Positions 44,150 to 55,160 of a stretch of 64,000 nucleotides of DNA are shown piece after piece. A model generated the notes under the pieces. The model was not told where the DNA came from and ran no database searches. It saw only the letters and a list, made by a program, of their open reading frames with translations. The stretch is from Ashinkailepas kermadecensis. Taxonomy: Eukaryota; Arthropoda; Thecostraca; Neolepadidae. Both the position numbers and the translations under genes were made by a program. Location: positions 2,127,157 to 2,191,156 of the forward strand of contig JAOTOM010005185.1 in assembly GCA_034440615.1 (NCBI GenBank), given 5' to 3'. Numbering within the stretch: the stretch's first letter is position 1; the number at the start of each line of letters is the position of its first letter.

Positions 44150-47100
44150 GATGTTTTACTGTATTAACTTACCCACATCGTAGTTTTACAGTGGAGCTGT
44201 AGGGAAATCAAATCCAGCCTTAATGACCTACAACATCTTTTAAGTTCCCGTGCGCCGTCGGTTGTATGTACACAGGAAACTAAACTGGCTCAAGGTGCTA
44301 CGTTTCAACTGAAAAATTACACTTTTTATGAAAAGATGTACCATTTAGCACTGTGTCACATGGCGGTGTGCTTATTGCTGTGCACAACTCTGTCCCATTC
44401 ACACATGAACCTCTCTCTTACAACATTCAGGGTGTCGCTGCTTGTGTGGTGATAAACAACCGTTCTGTTACGATATGCAGCATATACCTGCCGCCGGTCG
44501 GACTGCTTCCACTTTCTGAGCTCTCTGAAACTGTGGCTCAACTCACCCCACCGGTGATGGTGTGTGGCGATTTTAATGCGCACCACTCTCTTCGGGGCTC
44601 AACCACGATTACTAGCCGTGGACGTGCAATGTAACGTTTTATAAGCGATTTCCCCCTCTGTATTCTACACACGGGAACACCAACACATTTTACATTACCG
44701 ACCGAACAGACGTCCGTGCTGGATCTCACCCTATGCAGTTGAGATTGCACCTTTCTTAGAATGGTCTGTGGATAGTGATTCACACAACAGCGACCACTTC
44801 CCTGTTTACTCCCATTTAATAAATCGGGTTACGGTTGGTCGACGACTTTCAAAGTGGCTACTTTACCGAGCCGACTGGGAGGCCTTCCAAGCTAACCTTG
44901 AAAGCACCCTCCGAGACCACTGGGATGAATCCGTCATCTCCGTGGAAACACTCATTACGGCAACCGTGCAGAGCACCCAGCGGCACATCCCTCGATCATC
45001 GGGAACGTCAATTCGAGTACCAGTCCCACGGTGGTCGGAGAAATGTCGAGAGGCAATCCGTGCTAGGAAAAGGGCACTTTGGATATTCAATAGAATCAGC
45101 TGCACGTATAATTGAATTGCCTTTCGCAAAGCACGGGCACTCGCCAAACGCACTGCATGCTCGGACTGCACTGCATGCTTGTCCGCATGCTCGGAAAATA
45201 GCAAGAACGAGCGATTTTTGAGATATAAAGCTCGGTGAGAGGAACGCCCTCTTGATTTTTCGACCACAGACGACTTCGAATACAACATTCCATTCTCTCT
45301 CTCTGAACTGACTGCAGCAATCAGCGCACTCAAGTGCATGACAGAGGGTCCGGATAAGCTTCATAATGGCATTATCAAACATCTACCAGTGACAGCTTCA
45401 GACACTCTCCTGCAAGCCCTAAATTAAATATGGACATTCAGGCACGTTTCCATCTTCGTGGCGGGAGGCAATTATGGTTCCCATACGCAAACCAAATAAA
45501 ACGGGCAAGGACCCATTGCATTACCGCCTCATCTGGCTCACTTGCTCCTCATGTAAGCTATGTGAGAAAATGGTGAATGTCCGGTTGATGTGGTTTTTAG
45601 CACATAACAGTCTCCTTACTATGATACAAAGTGGCTTCAGAAAACATCGTAGCACACTTGACCACATTTTAACACTTGACTCCACCGTGCGCTCTGGGTT
45701 TATGAAGCGCCACCATACAGCTGCAATTTTTTTGTCGACATCGATGGCGCACGTGATACGACATGGCGTTTTCACGTTTTCACGGGGTTCTTCTACTTTT
45801 TACCTACCTGAAGTTTCCCGTTAGAAGGAGGCTCCTTCTTGGATTTTTAAAAATAAGGCCGAGCATACTCAGTGTAGCATTGTTTGCTGTTGCTATCAAT
45901 GATGTGGGTACTTCACTGCCGACTTCCGTAGGCAAAGCGTTATTCGTAGACGATTTCGCCATCTGGAGCTATTCGCGCTCTGTTCACACAGTAGAGAGGC
46001 AGCTCCAGCTGGCTGTCGGGAAGGTGCAGGATTGGTGTGATAAAACAGGCTTCGTCATATCCTCGTTGAAAACCACCGCTGTCCACTTCTGCCGTAGACG
46101 TTCTTGCACCGATTCCGTGATTATGCTCAACCGACGCCATATTCCATTCCAGCCAGCTGCCAAGTTCCTAGGTATGTGGATGGACCGCCGACTAACGTAC
46201 AACACCCACATCAAAGATCTTGCTCAGAAATGTACTGAGAGATTGCAGGTGATGAGCACCGTCTCCAGATGTCCGTATGGAGCAGACAGATTTATCTTGC
46301 TTATTATGTACCGATCGCTCGTACGCTCTAAATCGACTATGGATGTTTTATTTATGACGGGGCGTGCGTAACAACGAAACGCCGTCTGGACGTAATCCAC
46401 AACACAGCCCTTCCTATTGCCACTGGAGCTTTCCGTACTTCACCGGTCGATAGTTTAATGACTGAGACTGATGAACTTCCTCTTGCGTACTACTGGGAGC
46501 GAGATACTCATGTAAGGTCGCACAGAATCAAAAGCATCCAGCCTATCATTGGATATTTTCAAGGCCATTGCTTCCACGTCGCTCATCTCGCAATCAGCGT
46601 GTCTTACCTCTTTCTTGGTGCATGGCCCGATCTTTCGTAAATGCAACATTAGACCAGGTTCTGTCTGACATCTGACATCTATCTGACATCTGACCAGGTT
46701 CTGTGGTACGCGCTGTCACTCCGAATACCCCCTTGGCAGGTTGTCCCAGTGCAGACTGACCTTACTCTGTCTCTTTCTTTACTATATCCAGGATGACCAG
46801 TCCACAAATCACGTGGTTTTTACTGACTCCTTGAGCAGTCTTTGTCTTTCTGGGCAATGAAGGCAATGAAGTTTTTCAACCCGGATAACAGGCTTGTCCA
46901 AAGGATTCTACGCATCGTCAAATCCCTAACTGGTCTCGACAAAAATATCGTATTCTGCTGGATCCCTAGCCATGTTGGACTTGCTGGAAATGAAGCTGCC
47001 GATATGGCCACTAAGCACGCTATCAGTAGAGGCCGTGAAATTCGTCTGCCTCTTCCGTCGAGAGATCTATATCCCTCCATTTTATCATATATATGAACCG

Positions 47101-47483
47101 AATGGCAACGAGCCTGGAATTCAAAACCTTGTAAGCTGAGAGTTATACAGCCGGAGCTAGGGATGTGGCAGTCCTCACGCCGGATCTCGCGACGAGAGGA
47201 AGTAACGCTCTGTCGGTTGAGGATAGGTCATACCTTCGCGACACACAGTTACATGCTGACCGGTGATGATCGGCCTTTGTGCCCACGGTGTTCTAACCCG
47301 CTTACCGCGTACCATGTTTTAGTAGGCTGTGTATTGTTGGAACCTCTACGCCGCCGGATTTTGGGACGGCTGACCGCCGATACTTATTTACGTATTCTAA
47401 TGGGGAACGACTCTGAGGTCGTGGCGTCTGGGAATATTTTTACCTTCCTTCGCCAATCACGCTTTGAGGTGATATACCCGTGA
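44150..47483 (+). pseudogene. I-type LINE ORF2 (endonuclease/RT/RNase H), broken
   Basis: The domains come in canonical order. AP-like endonuclease: LQWSCREIKSSLNDLQHLL (44186), VVCTQETK, SICSIYLPP-type strand, VMVCGDFNAHHSLRGS (about 44560) and a final SDHFPVYSHL (about 44790). Reverse transcriptase: LKCMTEGPDK (about 45330), VPIRKPNKTGKDPLHYR (45475), GFRKHRSTLDH and the catalytic FVDD at 45943-45954. RNase H: VVFTDS (about 46813) and WIPSHVGLAGNEAADMATKH (46959). C-terminal motif: RLRIGHTFATHSY, then CX2CX7HX4C (C47280, C47289, H47313, C47328). It ends at 47483. Stops and frame changes occur at about 44632, 44745, 45113, 45425, 45830, 46370 and 46850. The normal role is target-primed reverse transcription of the element RNA. 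Confidence 0.87.
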
Positions 47484-47621
47484 ATATTAATAACCACCCG
47501 TGAAGCCACCCGTGAATATGAATAACAAGCTAGTATAGCAGCACCGTAGATTGATCATAATACAGTTATAGGCGCAAAATGACACTGGATGTCGACGCGC
47601 CCCTAAACCCCAATGCATCAT

Positions 47622-48712
47622 CACCGACACGGGTGCACCCACCTTATCGACACGGGTGTACCCACCGCCACCGACACGGGTGTACCCACCGCCACCGACA
47701 CGGGTGTACCCACCGCCACCGACACGGGTGTACCCACCGCCACCGACACAGTTGTACCCACCGCCACCGACATGGGTGTACCCACCGCCACCGACACAGT
47801 TGTACCCACCGCCACCGACACAGTTGTACCCACCGCCACCGACACGGGTGTACCCACCGCCACCGACACGGGTGTACCCACCGCCACCGACACAGTTGTA
47901 CCCACCGCCACCGACACGGGTGTACCCACCGCCACCGACACAGTTGTACCCACCGCCACCGACACGGGTGTACCCACCGCCACCGACGCGGGTGTACCCA
48001 CCGCACCGACACGGGAGTACCCACCGCCACCGACACAGTTGTACCCACCGCCACCGACACGGGTGTACCCACCGCCACCGACACAGTTGTACCCACCGCC
48101 ACCGACACGGGTGTACCCACCGCCACCGACACAGTTGTACCCACCGCCACCGACACGGGTGTACCCACCGCCACCGACACGGGTGTACCCACCGCACCGA
48201 CACGGGAGTACCCACCGCCACCGACACGGGTGTACCCACCGCCACCGACACGGGTGTACCCACCGCCACCGACACAGTTGTACCCACCGCCACCGACACG
48301 GGTGTACCCACCGCCACCGACACGGGTGTACCCACCGCCACCGACACAGTTGTACCCACCGCCACCGACACGGGTGTACCCACCGCCACCGACACGGGTG
48401 TACCCACCGCCACCGACACAGTTGTACCCACCGCCACCGACACGGGTGTACCCACCGCCACCGACGCGGGTGTACCCACCGCACCGACACGGGAGTACCC
48501 ACCGCCACCGACATGGGTGCACCCACCGCACCGACACGGGTGTACCCACCATCACCGAAACAGTTGTACCCACCGTCACCGACACCGTTGTACCCACCGC
48601 CACCGAAACAGTTGTACCCACATCCACCGATACAGTTGTACCCACCGCCACCGACACAGTTGTACCCACCGCCACCGACACAGTTGTACCCACCGCCACC
48701 GACACGGGTGGC
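47622..48712. repeat. 24-bp minisatellite, main block, about 45 copies
   Basis: The unit holds CACCGCCACCGACACGGGTG plus TACC and alternates with a variant carrying ACAGTTG for ACGGGTG. Single-base deletions (CCGCACCGACACGGGAG, at about 48001, 48192 and 48479) shift the frame of everything downstream. Because 24 is divisible by three and the unit has no stop, all six frames stay open for 300-400 codons. The frame shifts and symmetry show that none is a gene. Confidence 0.95.
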
Positions 48713-48714
48713 GG

Positions 48715-49040
48715 TGGCGCCGCTGTCGGCGCACCCTCTGAGCCAGTCCCATAACTCGCATTTGCTTGGCGCGATGCATAAATCAGCTGGGGAATGGAGA
48801 CGCCGGGTTCCGCCTAAACCGAATAAAAGTCTGGCCGGCGTCTCGTGAGTTCTTGCTGCAGTCCCCGCCTACTAATGTGACAAGGCCATCAGCTGTGCTC
48901 GCTTGTGAAATTCTTGTGCCTGTGCCGACTCGCGTGGAAGTTTGTGTCATTGAGTAACGACAGGAGAGAATCGCTACCATGTTTGGTACTGCTGGATACA
49001 CGATATGTGGACGATCCCTTGGCCTCCAAATGCGAGATGA
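48715..49040. other. No recognised feature
   Basis: Unique sequence between the minisatellite and the (GA)n-containing repeat. Confidence 0.5.
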
Positions 49041-49044
49041 GGGA

Positions 49045-49079
49045 GTGAGCGAGAGACTGCTGTGTGTGCGTGTGTCCGA

Positions 49080-49140
<61 letters not shown>

Positions 49141-49345
49141 TGAGCGAGAGACTGCTGTGTGTGTGGGGGGAGGGAGTGTCCAAACCACGAGACCAGTTGA
49201 GTGCGAGGGATGAGGGGATTGAGCGAGAGACTGCTGTGTGTGTAGGGGGAGGGAGCGTCCGAACCACGAGACCAGTTGAGTGCGAGGGATGAGGGGATTG
49301 AGCGAGAGACTGCTGTATGTGTGCGTGTGTTCGAAGCACGAGACC
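49045..49345. repeat. 79-bp tandem repeat with an expanded (GA)n
   Basis: GAGCGAGAGACTGCTGT occurs at 49047, 49142, 49221 and 49300, the last three 79 bp apart. In the first unit about 55 bases of pure (GA)n (49083-49137) have replaced the middle. Confidence 0.88.
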
Positions 49346-49607
49346 AGTTGGGCTGGCAGATCCTGCAGTCTGCCGTATCCAAGACCTGGCCGTCGTGTCA
49401 TGTCTCAGACAGTACAGTGGCATGTCTCCCCTGTCAATGCCCGTACTGTGTCCGTACTGAGCCCATCGTTACACGATTCAGCCCTCACCCCCCTCCCCCC
49501 CCCGAGGGTTTATCGTTAGTACCGAGGGTTTATGCGATGATTAGTAGTGTGCGATATGACTTACTTGCACCCGCCGAGTAATCTGGAGCGAAGGCGAGGT
49601 CCCGACG

Positions 49608-49710
49608 AGCATGTGTGTGTGTGTGTGTCTGTCTGTGTGTGTGTGTGAGTGTGTGTGTGTGTTTGTGTGTGTGTGCGTGTGTGTCTATGTGTGTATGTTG
49701 TGTGTGTGAC
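49608..49710. repeat. (GT)n microsatellite
   Basis: GT repeats with CT, GA and TT interruptions. Confidence 0.92.
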
Positions 49711-49714
49711 ACTG

Positions 49715-50250
49715 AAGTTCATCTGGCAGGTGGGTCCATCTGACCTATGTATCATGCCGTAAGTGCACGATATGAATCACAGCCCGATCAATTAGGTGGG
49801 GCATGCATTATGTGGGAGCTTTTGTCATATTTTGCCAAATATTTAGAATTTCTGAGCGATTTTATATCTTAGGAAATTAACACAGCTTAGCATACACTAT
49901 TTCATTGGCTTTGTTAAACTTGTCTTTTGAAAAACAACCAGCTGAGTTTGTAGGTATAGGTAGGTGCGAACAGCCACACCTATAAATGAAAGTCATCACT
50001 TCAGTTCTACCAAACCCGTCAACTACGCGACTGCATGAACCACTACAACAGCTGACCTTGAGCACTTGATGGCAGTTTGCGGATGAGGCCATTTACCCTT
50101 GCTAAGGTCGTGGTGGCGGATGAAGTCGTTTGCGATTGATCAGGTCGTGATGGCGGATGAAGTCGTTTACGATTGATCAGGTCATGGTGTCATTTACTCG
50201 CCCGGATTAACCGGCTCTTCCGCCTGCCGGATATACCACCAGCCGAATTC
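49715..50250. other. No recognised feature
   Basis: Includes a short duplicated phrase, GGCGGATGAAGTCGTTTRCG, at about 50114 and 50152. No gene was recognised. Confidence 0.5.
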
Positions 50251-50251
50251 G

Positions 50252-50295
50252 CTTCCTTTCCCCTCTCTCTCCCTCTGTCTCTTTCTCTCTTTCTC

Positions 50296-50352
<57 letters not shown>

Positions 50353-50518
50353 CTCCGCTCTCTCTGTCGCCATCTGTCTGCGACCGATCTGTGCTATCTT
50401 CTCTCTCTCCCTCCCCCTCTCTTCGTCCTCCTCTCTCTCTCTCTCTTCCCTCTCTCCCATCCTCTCCCCTCTCTTTATCTCTTCCTCCCTCCTCCTCTCT
50501 CTCTCCCTCACCAGATGG
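50252..50518. repeat. CT-rich low-complexity tract
   Basis: A pure (CT)n core at about 50302-50349, then CCTCTCTC-rich sequence to 50510. Polypyrimidine on the plus strand throughout. Confidence 0.92.
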
Positions 50519-50890
50519 CGGTGGCCATCTGGTGGGTCGACGGGCGAACGTCGGCGCCAGCCGCCACCTCTCGCCGCCGCCGACTCTGGCCGGAGACGGC
50601 CAGATTTCCGTCCGCCACGGGCACTTGACGGCGCCGGCCGGCCGGCAGACGGGCGGCGGCGCTGATGCGCGGCAGCCAAGTGGACGCCATTGGCGCCGGC
50701 CGTCGCCGGCCGATCGCGTCGACATTCGACATCGACAGTCGTTGATGTTCGACATCGTCCGCGGTGCGGTGCGGTCGGCTGATCCTCAGCCGCCGGGTGT
50801 GTCGGACAGACAGGCTCGCCGCCGGACCGGGCGGCCGGGTGGGTCTGCGGGGGCAGCCCCCGCGAGCCGCCGCGTCGGCAACGGCACGTG
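50515..50890. other. CpG-dense GC-rich segment
   Basis: Numerous CGCCGG, GGCCGG and CGTCGG motifs make this clearly richer in CpG than its surroundings. It could be a CpG-rich transposon interior or a regulatory segment. Open frames exist on both strands, but none matches a family I know. Confidence 0.55.
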
Positions 50891-51430
50891 CTTGACTTGT
50901 TTGTTCTTGTTCTCGTTCTTGATTTGTTGGACGTGCTTGTTCTCTGCGTGCAGCACGACCCGACAGCTGCGATAGCTGCGTTGGATTCGATAGCCTGGTT
51001 CGGTTCTGGCAGCTCGCTCGCACCGAGCGATCATAGGAGTGCTCTTTCACGGCGTCGGACATTATTCCCGTCCTTAAGCGGGGGGGGGATGTTACGCTGA
51101 CCTGTTTGGGGCGATAGTTTCTGGCGTTCTTGATCTTTGCCGGATATGGTGGTGAGTTGGATGTGCCTCACATGCCGCTATGTTTTGACATAGTTTGTAG
51201 GGCATGTGTCGGACATGGTCCTCGCCATTGGGAGATGGCAGATACGTCTTCCCAATTTGAAACATCTAGCAAGATACCCACGAGCGTTATCTTGAGATAC
51301 AAGTGCTAGAAACCCTAATATGTCCTGTCCATCTCCATCTCTCGCTCTCCCTCTCTTCCCCATTTCTCTCTCTCCTTCCCTCTCTGCTGCTCTCTTTCTC
51401 TATCCTGTAATTACCCGCTGTGTAGCCTTG
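50891..51430. other. No recognised gene; possible LTR-like junction
   Basis: A run of nine G followed by ATGTTACG at about 51079-51095 looks like a polypurine tract next to an LTR start. No partner LTR was found and no polymerase motifs lie upstream. Confidence 0.3.
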
Positions 51431-51439
51431 TCAAAATAT

Positions 51440-51622
51440 CCGGTATCTATCCAACTCTGTTGGTTCACAACCATACCTCAGTCCGGGTAACTACCCGTTG
51501 TGCAACAGTATTAGAATATCATTAACCTAACCAACTCTGGTGGTTCACAACCATACCTCGGTCCGGATAATTAACCGTTGTGCAGCCGTATTAAAATATC
51601 AGGAACTTAACCAACTCTGGTG
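51440..51622. repeat. 80-bp tandem repeat, about 2.3 copies
   Basis: CCAACTCTG begins at 51451, 51531 and 51611. Between them the units share GGTTCACAACCATACCTC, GTCCGG and CCGTTGTGCA. Confidence 0.88.
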
Positions 51623-51624
51623 GC

Positions 51625-53080
51625 TGACAGCTGTACACGAGCCGGCATCTGTCCGCCATCTGTCCGCCATCTGTCCGGCCTCGGTCCAGCATCCACCCGA
51701 CTGCTGTTGCTGTGATTCGATACACAATGTGGCAACATTGAGCATACCGCCGACGTGATTGGTACGCGAGAGTCTTAGTGCAGTGCTGATCATGGGCGCT
51801 AGCACCGCTCCTCACTTATAGGAGAGAAGCAATTTCAGTTCTGATCTTGCCTCGACAGGAGCTTATCTTAGTTATGTGAAGGGAATCAGGCGAGTTAGAG
51901 ATGGACGCAGTCAGAGGAGATAAATCAGACGAGGTAGAACAAGGACACAGTCAGAGCTACATCAGACGAGTTAGGCGAGAGAGGACAGGCATCAGTCAAG
52001 TTAGGACAAAGGCACAGACGAGAGGCATCAGACGAATTGGGACAGGACCCAAACATATATGATAGGAATCAAACAAACTTGGTACGAAACATCGAACGTT
52101 CAGACATGCATGGCGGATACGCGACTGGAGATGAGAGTCTTCTGCGAAGTATTCGGCGGAGGCCACCGTGTCCCAAAAATAGCGAAGGACTTCATACGTA
52201 GCAAGCTGCTCAGCATGCTTGTCCAGCTAATTGATTGCTGTGCTGAAAACATGCTGGCGAGTTTTCTAAGGATAAGATATTTCAGCTGACACCATCCAGG
52301 CGGCTCTGTCACCAGTCTTAAAGTATGTGTTCAATTGGTGTTCAATTTATGGGCTCGCCGAACGTCATATGATGTGCGTGCTGGGGTACAAATTGTACAG
52401 CTCAGTTCGTAGCTCTAATGTATAACCCTGATCGTTTTCAAAGCTTTCTGTGATGAATGTGCTGTCTTCGGTACCTCTGCCATGGCCTAGGTGCAGTGTT
52501 GTCGTGTGTTCCTGTGCTGAATGTGCTGTCTGTCGCACCACTGCCATGACGAAGGTGCAGTGTTGCTGTACTGGTTGCCACTGTACAGTGTACAACTACT
52601 GGAGAAAGGCGCAGCTAATCATATCCAATTGGGAGACTGCTGCTGCAATGTTTTCAAACAGCATCCCTTCAAACGTCTACACAATTGCCAACTACGGTGC
52701 TGTATTTGATGTTTGTTTGATCTTTTGTTGCTTCATTATTTTATGGAACAACCTTCTTGTGTTGGTGAAAATTATTCATCATACACATATATTTGTTGAG
52801 CAAATATAGCAGTATATATTTGCTAAGATTACTGATAATGATATTTACAACCTAGTCCCACAAACTACTGATTAAGTATAGCAGAGTGTAAATGCTACAA
52901 CGTGCAAAACTTGCATTGAAAATGCTTGACCACAGTATGATCATGCCAATTCGATTATATTTACTGCTTGATTTCCCTGTCCCCACTCACGTTTGTGATC
53001 ATGGCCGAGTAATCTCAGAAAACTACAATCATAAGCCGTAACTGCCGGTTTTATTATCTACCAGATGGACCGCGTCCCCA
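51625..53080. other. No recognised gene
   Basis: Short CATCTGTCCGC repeats at 51647-51680, and loose ACAGTCAGAG/CATCAGACGA-type repeats at 51880-52050. Phrases around CTGTGATGAATGTGCTGTCT and CTGTGCTGAATGTGCTGTCT (52448 and 52513) are duplicated about 65 bp apart. No coding family was recognised. Confidence 0.5.
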
Positions 53081-53085
53081 TTTTG

Positions 53086-53400
53086 CATCTTGGCGACAAA
53101 CGGTGCAGTAACATACCTCGCTAAGCGATAAGATGCACTGCGCTACTATTTCACATCTTGGCGACAAACGGTGCACTAACATACCTCGCTAAGCGACAAG
53201 ATGCACTGCATCGCCATATCACATCTTGGCGACAAACGGGGCAGTAACATGCCTCGCTAAGCGACAAGATGCACTGCTCTGCTATTTCACATCCTGGCGA
53301 CAAATTGTGCAGTAGCATACCTCGCTAAGCGACAAGATGCACTGCGCTACTATTTCACATCTTGGCGGAAAATGGTGCAGTAACATACTCGCCAACCGAC
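53086..53400. repeat. 68-bp tandem repeat with inverted ends, about 4.6 copies
   Basis: TGGCGACAAA begins at 53091, 53159, 53227 and 53295, with a variant at 53363, exactly 68 bp apart. Each unit contains CATCTTG and, about 40 bases later, its complement CAAGATG, so each can form an imperfect hairpin. Confidence 0.92.
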
Positions 53401-53422
53401 AAAGGTTTCGTTATGTCTGTAG

Positions 53423-53778
53423 TTGTTTGGATAATCTGTATTGCACGCTACGCTTGCGTACGTTTTATCGCCATTGTCTGGTACTGAGGCACTTTGTCAA
53501 AGTTACGTAAAGGCAGAGTGGAGTGAGTGGATACATTTTCGGGCATGCTAGGTATAGATAATCTTTGACCTAAGGTGCGGGAATCTCTCCCACTGACTTG
53601 TTGTTTGGATAATCTGTATTGCACGCTACGCTTGCGTACGTTTTATCGCCATTGTCTGGTACTGAGGCACTTTGTCAAAGTTACGTAAAGGCAGAGTGGA
53701 GTGAGTGGATACATTTTCGGGCATGCTAGGTATAGATAATCTTTGACCTAAGGTGCGGGAATCTCTCCCACTGACTTC
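53423..53778. repeat. 178-bp tandem duplication, practically identical
   Basis: The segment 53423-53600 is followed immediately by 53601-53778 with the same sequence. I saw no difference until the last base. It begins TTGTTTGGATAATCTG and ends CTCCCACTGACTT. Confidence 0.95.
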
Positions 53779-53779
53779 C

Positions 53780-54700
53780 AAACAAGTTTGACAATGACCA
53801 TGGAACCGAAAGATGCCGGCGGCGGAAGAAAACGGTAGCGGTAACGGGAAGATGAAGATGAAGATAAACATAAGCTTGAAATGCGTAGAGCTTGAGTAAC
53901 AGGCTCGAAAATTCCTATTGCACTATTCGTTTGTGCATAGATGTGCAGCCTAAAAATCAGAACCAATCGGTGACAAGAACTCGATGGTGACCAAAGCAAA
54001 CATTAACGATTAAGACTAATCGCGATCGCTCAACACGATCACGAAGATCTCCATGACGAGTTTGTTGGTGGTGTTGTGCTGCATTCCTCCGGCACCGGTG
54101 TACACTCTCGCCACTGGCACGTTGAATCTCCCCCCCCCCCCTACCGAAGGCATTGTTATTCATGCCGAGGCTCGGAGGCCATTTTTGCGGCCATTTTTCG
54201 CCGGCCGGCCCTCTTCCCGCCAGGATGGCGCGCAACAAACGGCGCCAAAGTCGGCCACGGCCAATACTCCACCGGAAGGCATCTCCCTGGAGAAGGCTCC
54301 GGACTGGATCTGTCGCGCCGGCCCCACACGAAAACCGGAAGTCTCAAACATCTGGAGATGGATTTGGCGTGGTGCATATGCTTTGCCATTGTGAAGCGTA
54401 AGAGAGGCGAAGCGCGGTCTTGGGGCTCCTGATGTCTTCGCAAGACTACAGAGCGCCATTAGGCTATAACAGAATGCTATGCGCTTCAATGTATTATGTG
54501 TGGCCATTTTTTGCCAGCAGCTTCCGGCTGAGTCCTCAAAGTCGAGTCTGAGAAATGTAAGAGCGAAACCCATCCCCACCCCACCCCAGCTCAGAATAAG
54601 TTTTGTATCGAGCATCTCAAGCCAGATATTCCAATACCTGATGTGATGTGGTACTCGACGGCAATACACGACTATGATGTGGCCGCTAAATTGCTTTAAA
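53780..54700. other. No recognised gene
   Basis: Overlapping frames on both strands (54053-54394 + and 54160-54669 -) have no family match. See the findings for the one that starts with a hydrophobic segment. Confidence 0.45.
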
Positions 54701-55160
54701 ATATCACCACCACATACGTTTCATTCCACTCCTGAAAGCTCTGCATTTCCCTCCCGGCAATCTCCCCGGATTGGGAATCCTTGGCGGCAATCCTCCGAAT
54801 GGTCGCGTTTCCTCAGCATAGACCTGGGTTAGATTGTGGAAACACCATAGCATGACCCTTTGTTGAGTTGTGGTAACACCACGTGAAGCGTGTAATCGTT
54901 TCTGCAGATGTGCGGTCTTCATTCCTCTCTTGAAAGCTCCGGCTTCTGGTCGAAGCGCCCTGAAGCCCAAATAACTAACTAACTAACTAACTAACTAACG
55001 AAAGCTCCGGCTCCCCCCCCGGCAATCTCTCCAGATTGGGAATTCCAGGGGAAATCCCTCCGACTGGTCGCATTGCCTAAGCGCGTCAGGTCTCTTTCGA
55101 TGTACGACTTTCATTTCTCTCCCGAAAGCTCCAACTTCCTTTCTCGAGAATCTCCGCCGA
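54700..55160. repeat. Degenerate tandem repeat, GAAAGCTC...CGGCAATCTC type
   Basis: GAAAGCTC occurs at about 54734, 54932, 55000 and 55124, followed in most cases by CCCGGCAATCTC(C/T)CC(G/A)GATTGG-like sequence and a GACTGGTCGC/GAATGGTCGC block. One unit is split by the LINE-tail insertion at 54945-54999. Confidence 0.6.
54945..54999 (+). mobile_element. 55-bp LINE 3'-end insertion with 13-bp target duplication
   Basis: GAAAGCTCCGGCT occurs immediately before (54932-54944) and after (55000-55012) the insert. The insert reads GCGCCCTGAAGCCCAAATAA, preceded by 10 unrelated bases and followed by (CTAA)n. It shares its terminal phrase with 28916-28972 and with the end of the I-type LINE. The 13-bp target duplication and AACT-type tail are hallmarks of target-primed reverse transcription. 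At 55 bp it is an extreme 5' truncation. Confidence 0.8.

Larger units (their letters stand above)
41525..47612 (+). mobile_element. I-type LINE, near full length, inactive
   Basis: A GC-rich 5' region (41.53-42.05 kb) is followed by an ORF1 remnant with zinc knuckles, a spacer, and an ORF2 remnant with endonuclease, reverse transcriptase, RNase H and a terminal Cys/His motif. A short 3' UTR ends GTCGACGCGCCCCTAAACCC (about 47592-47611). RNase H after the polymerase is characteristic of the I group and separates it from CR1-type LINEs. The 24-bp minisatellite lies on both sides. No target duplication can be recognised within that repeat, and the 5' edge is uncertain by about 100 bp. Both ORFs are broken, so the copy cannot mobilise itself. 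Confidence 0.85.

Noticed and set aside
47487..48848. Open frames of 300-411 codons in all six frames, giving YPPPPTRV, THRHRHGC or RWRWVHPC repeats
   Set aside because: They are generated by the 24-bp minisatellite, which has no stop in any frame. Single-base deletions between blocks shift the frames, so no protein is maintained.
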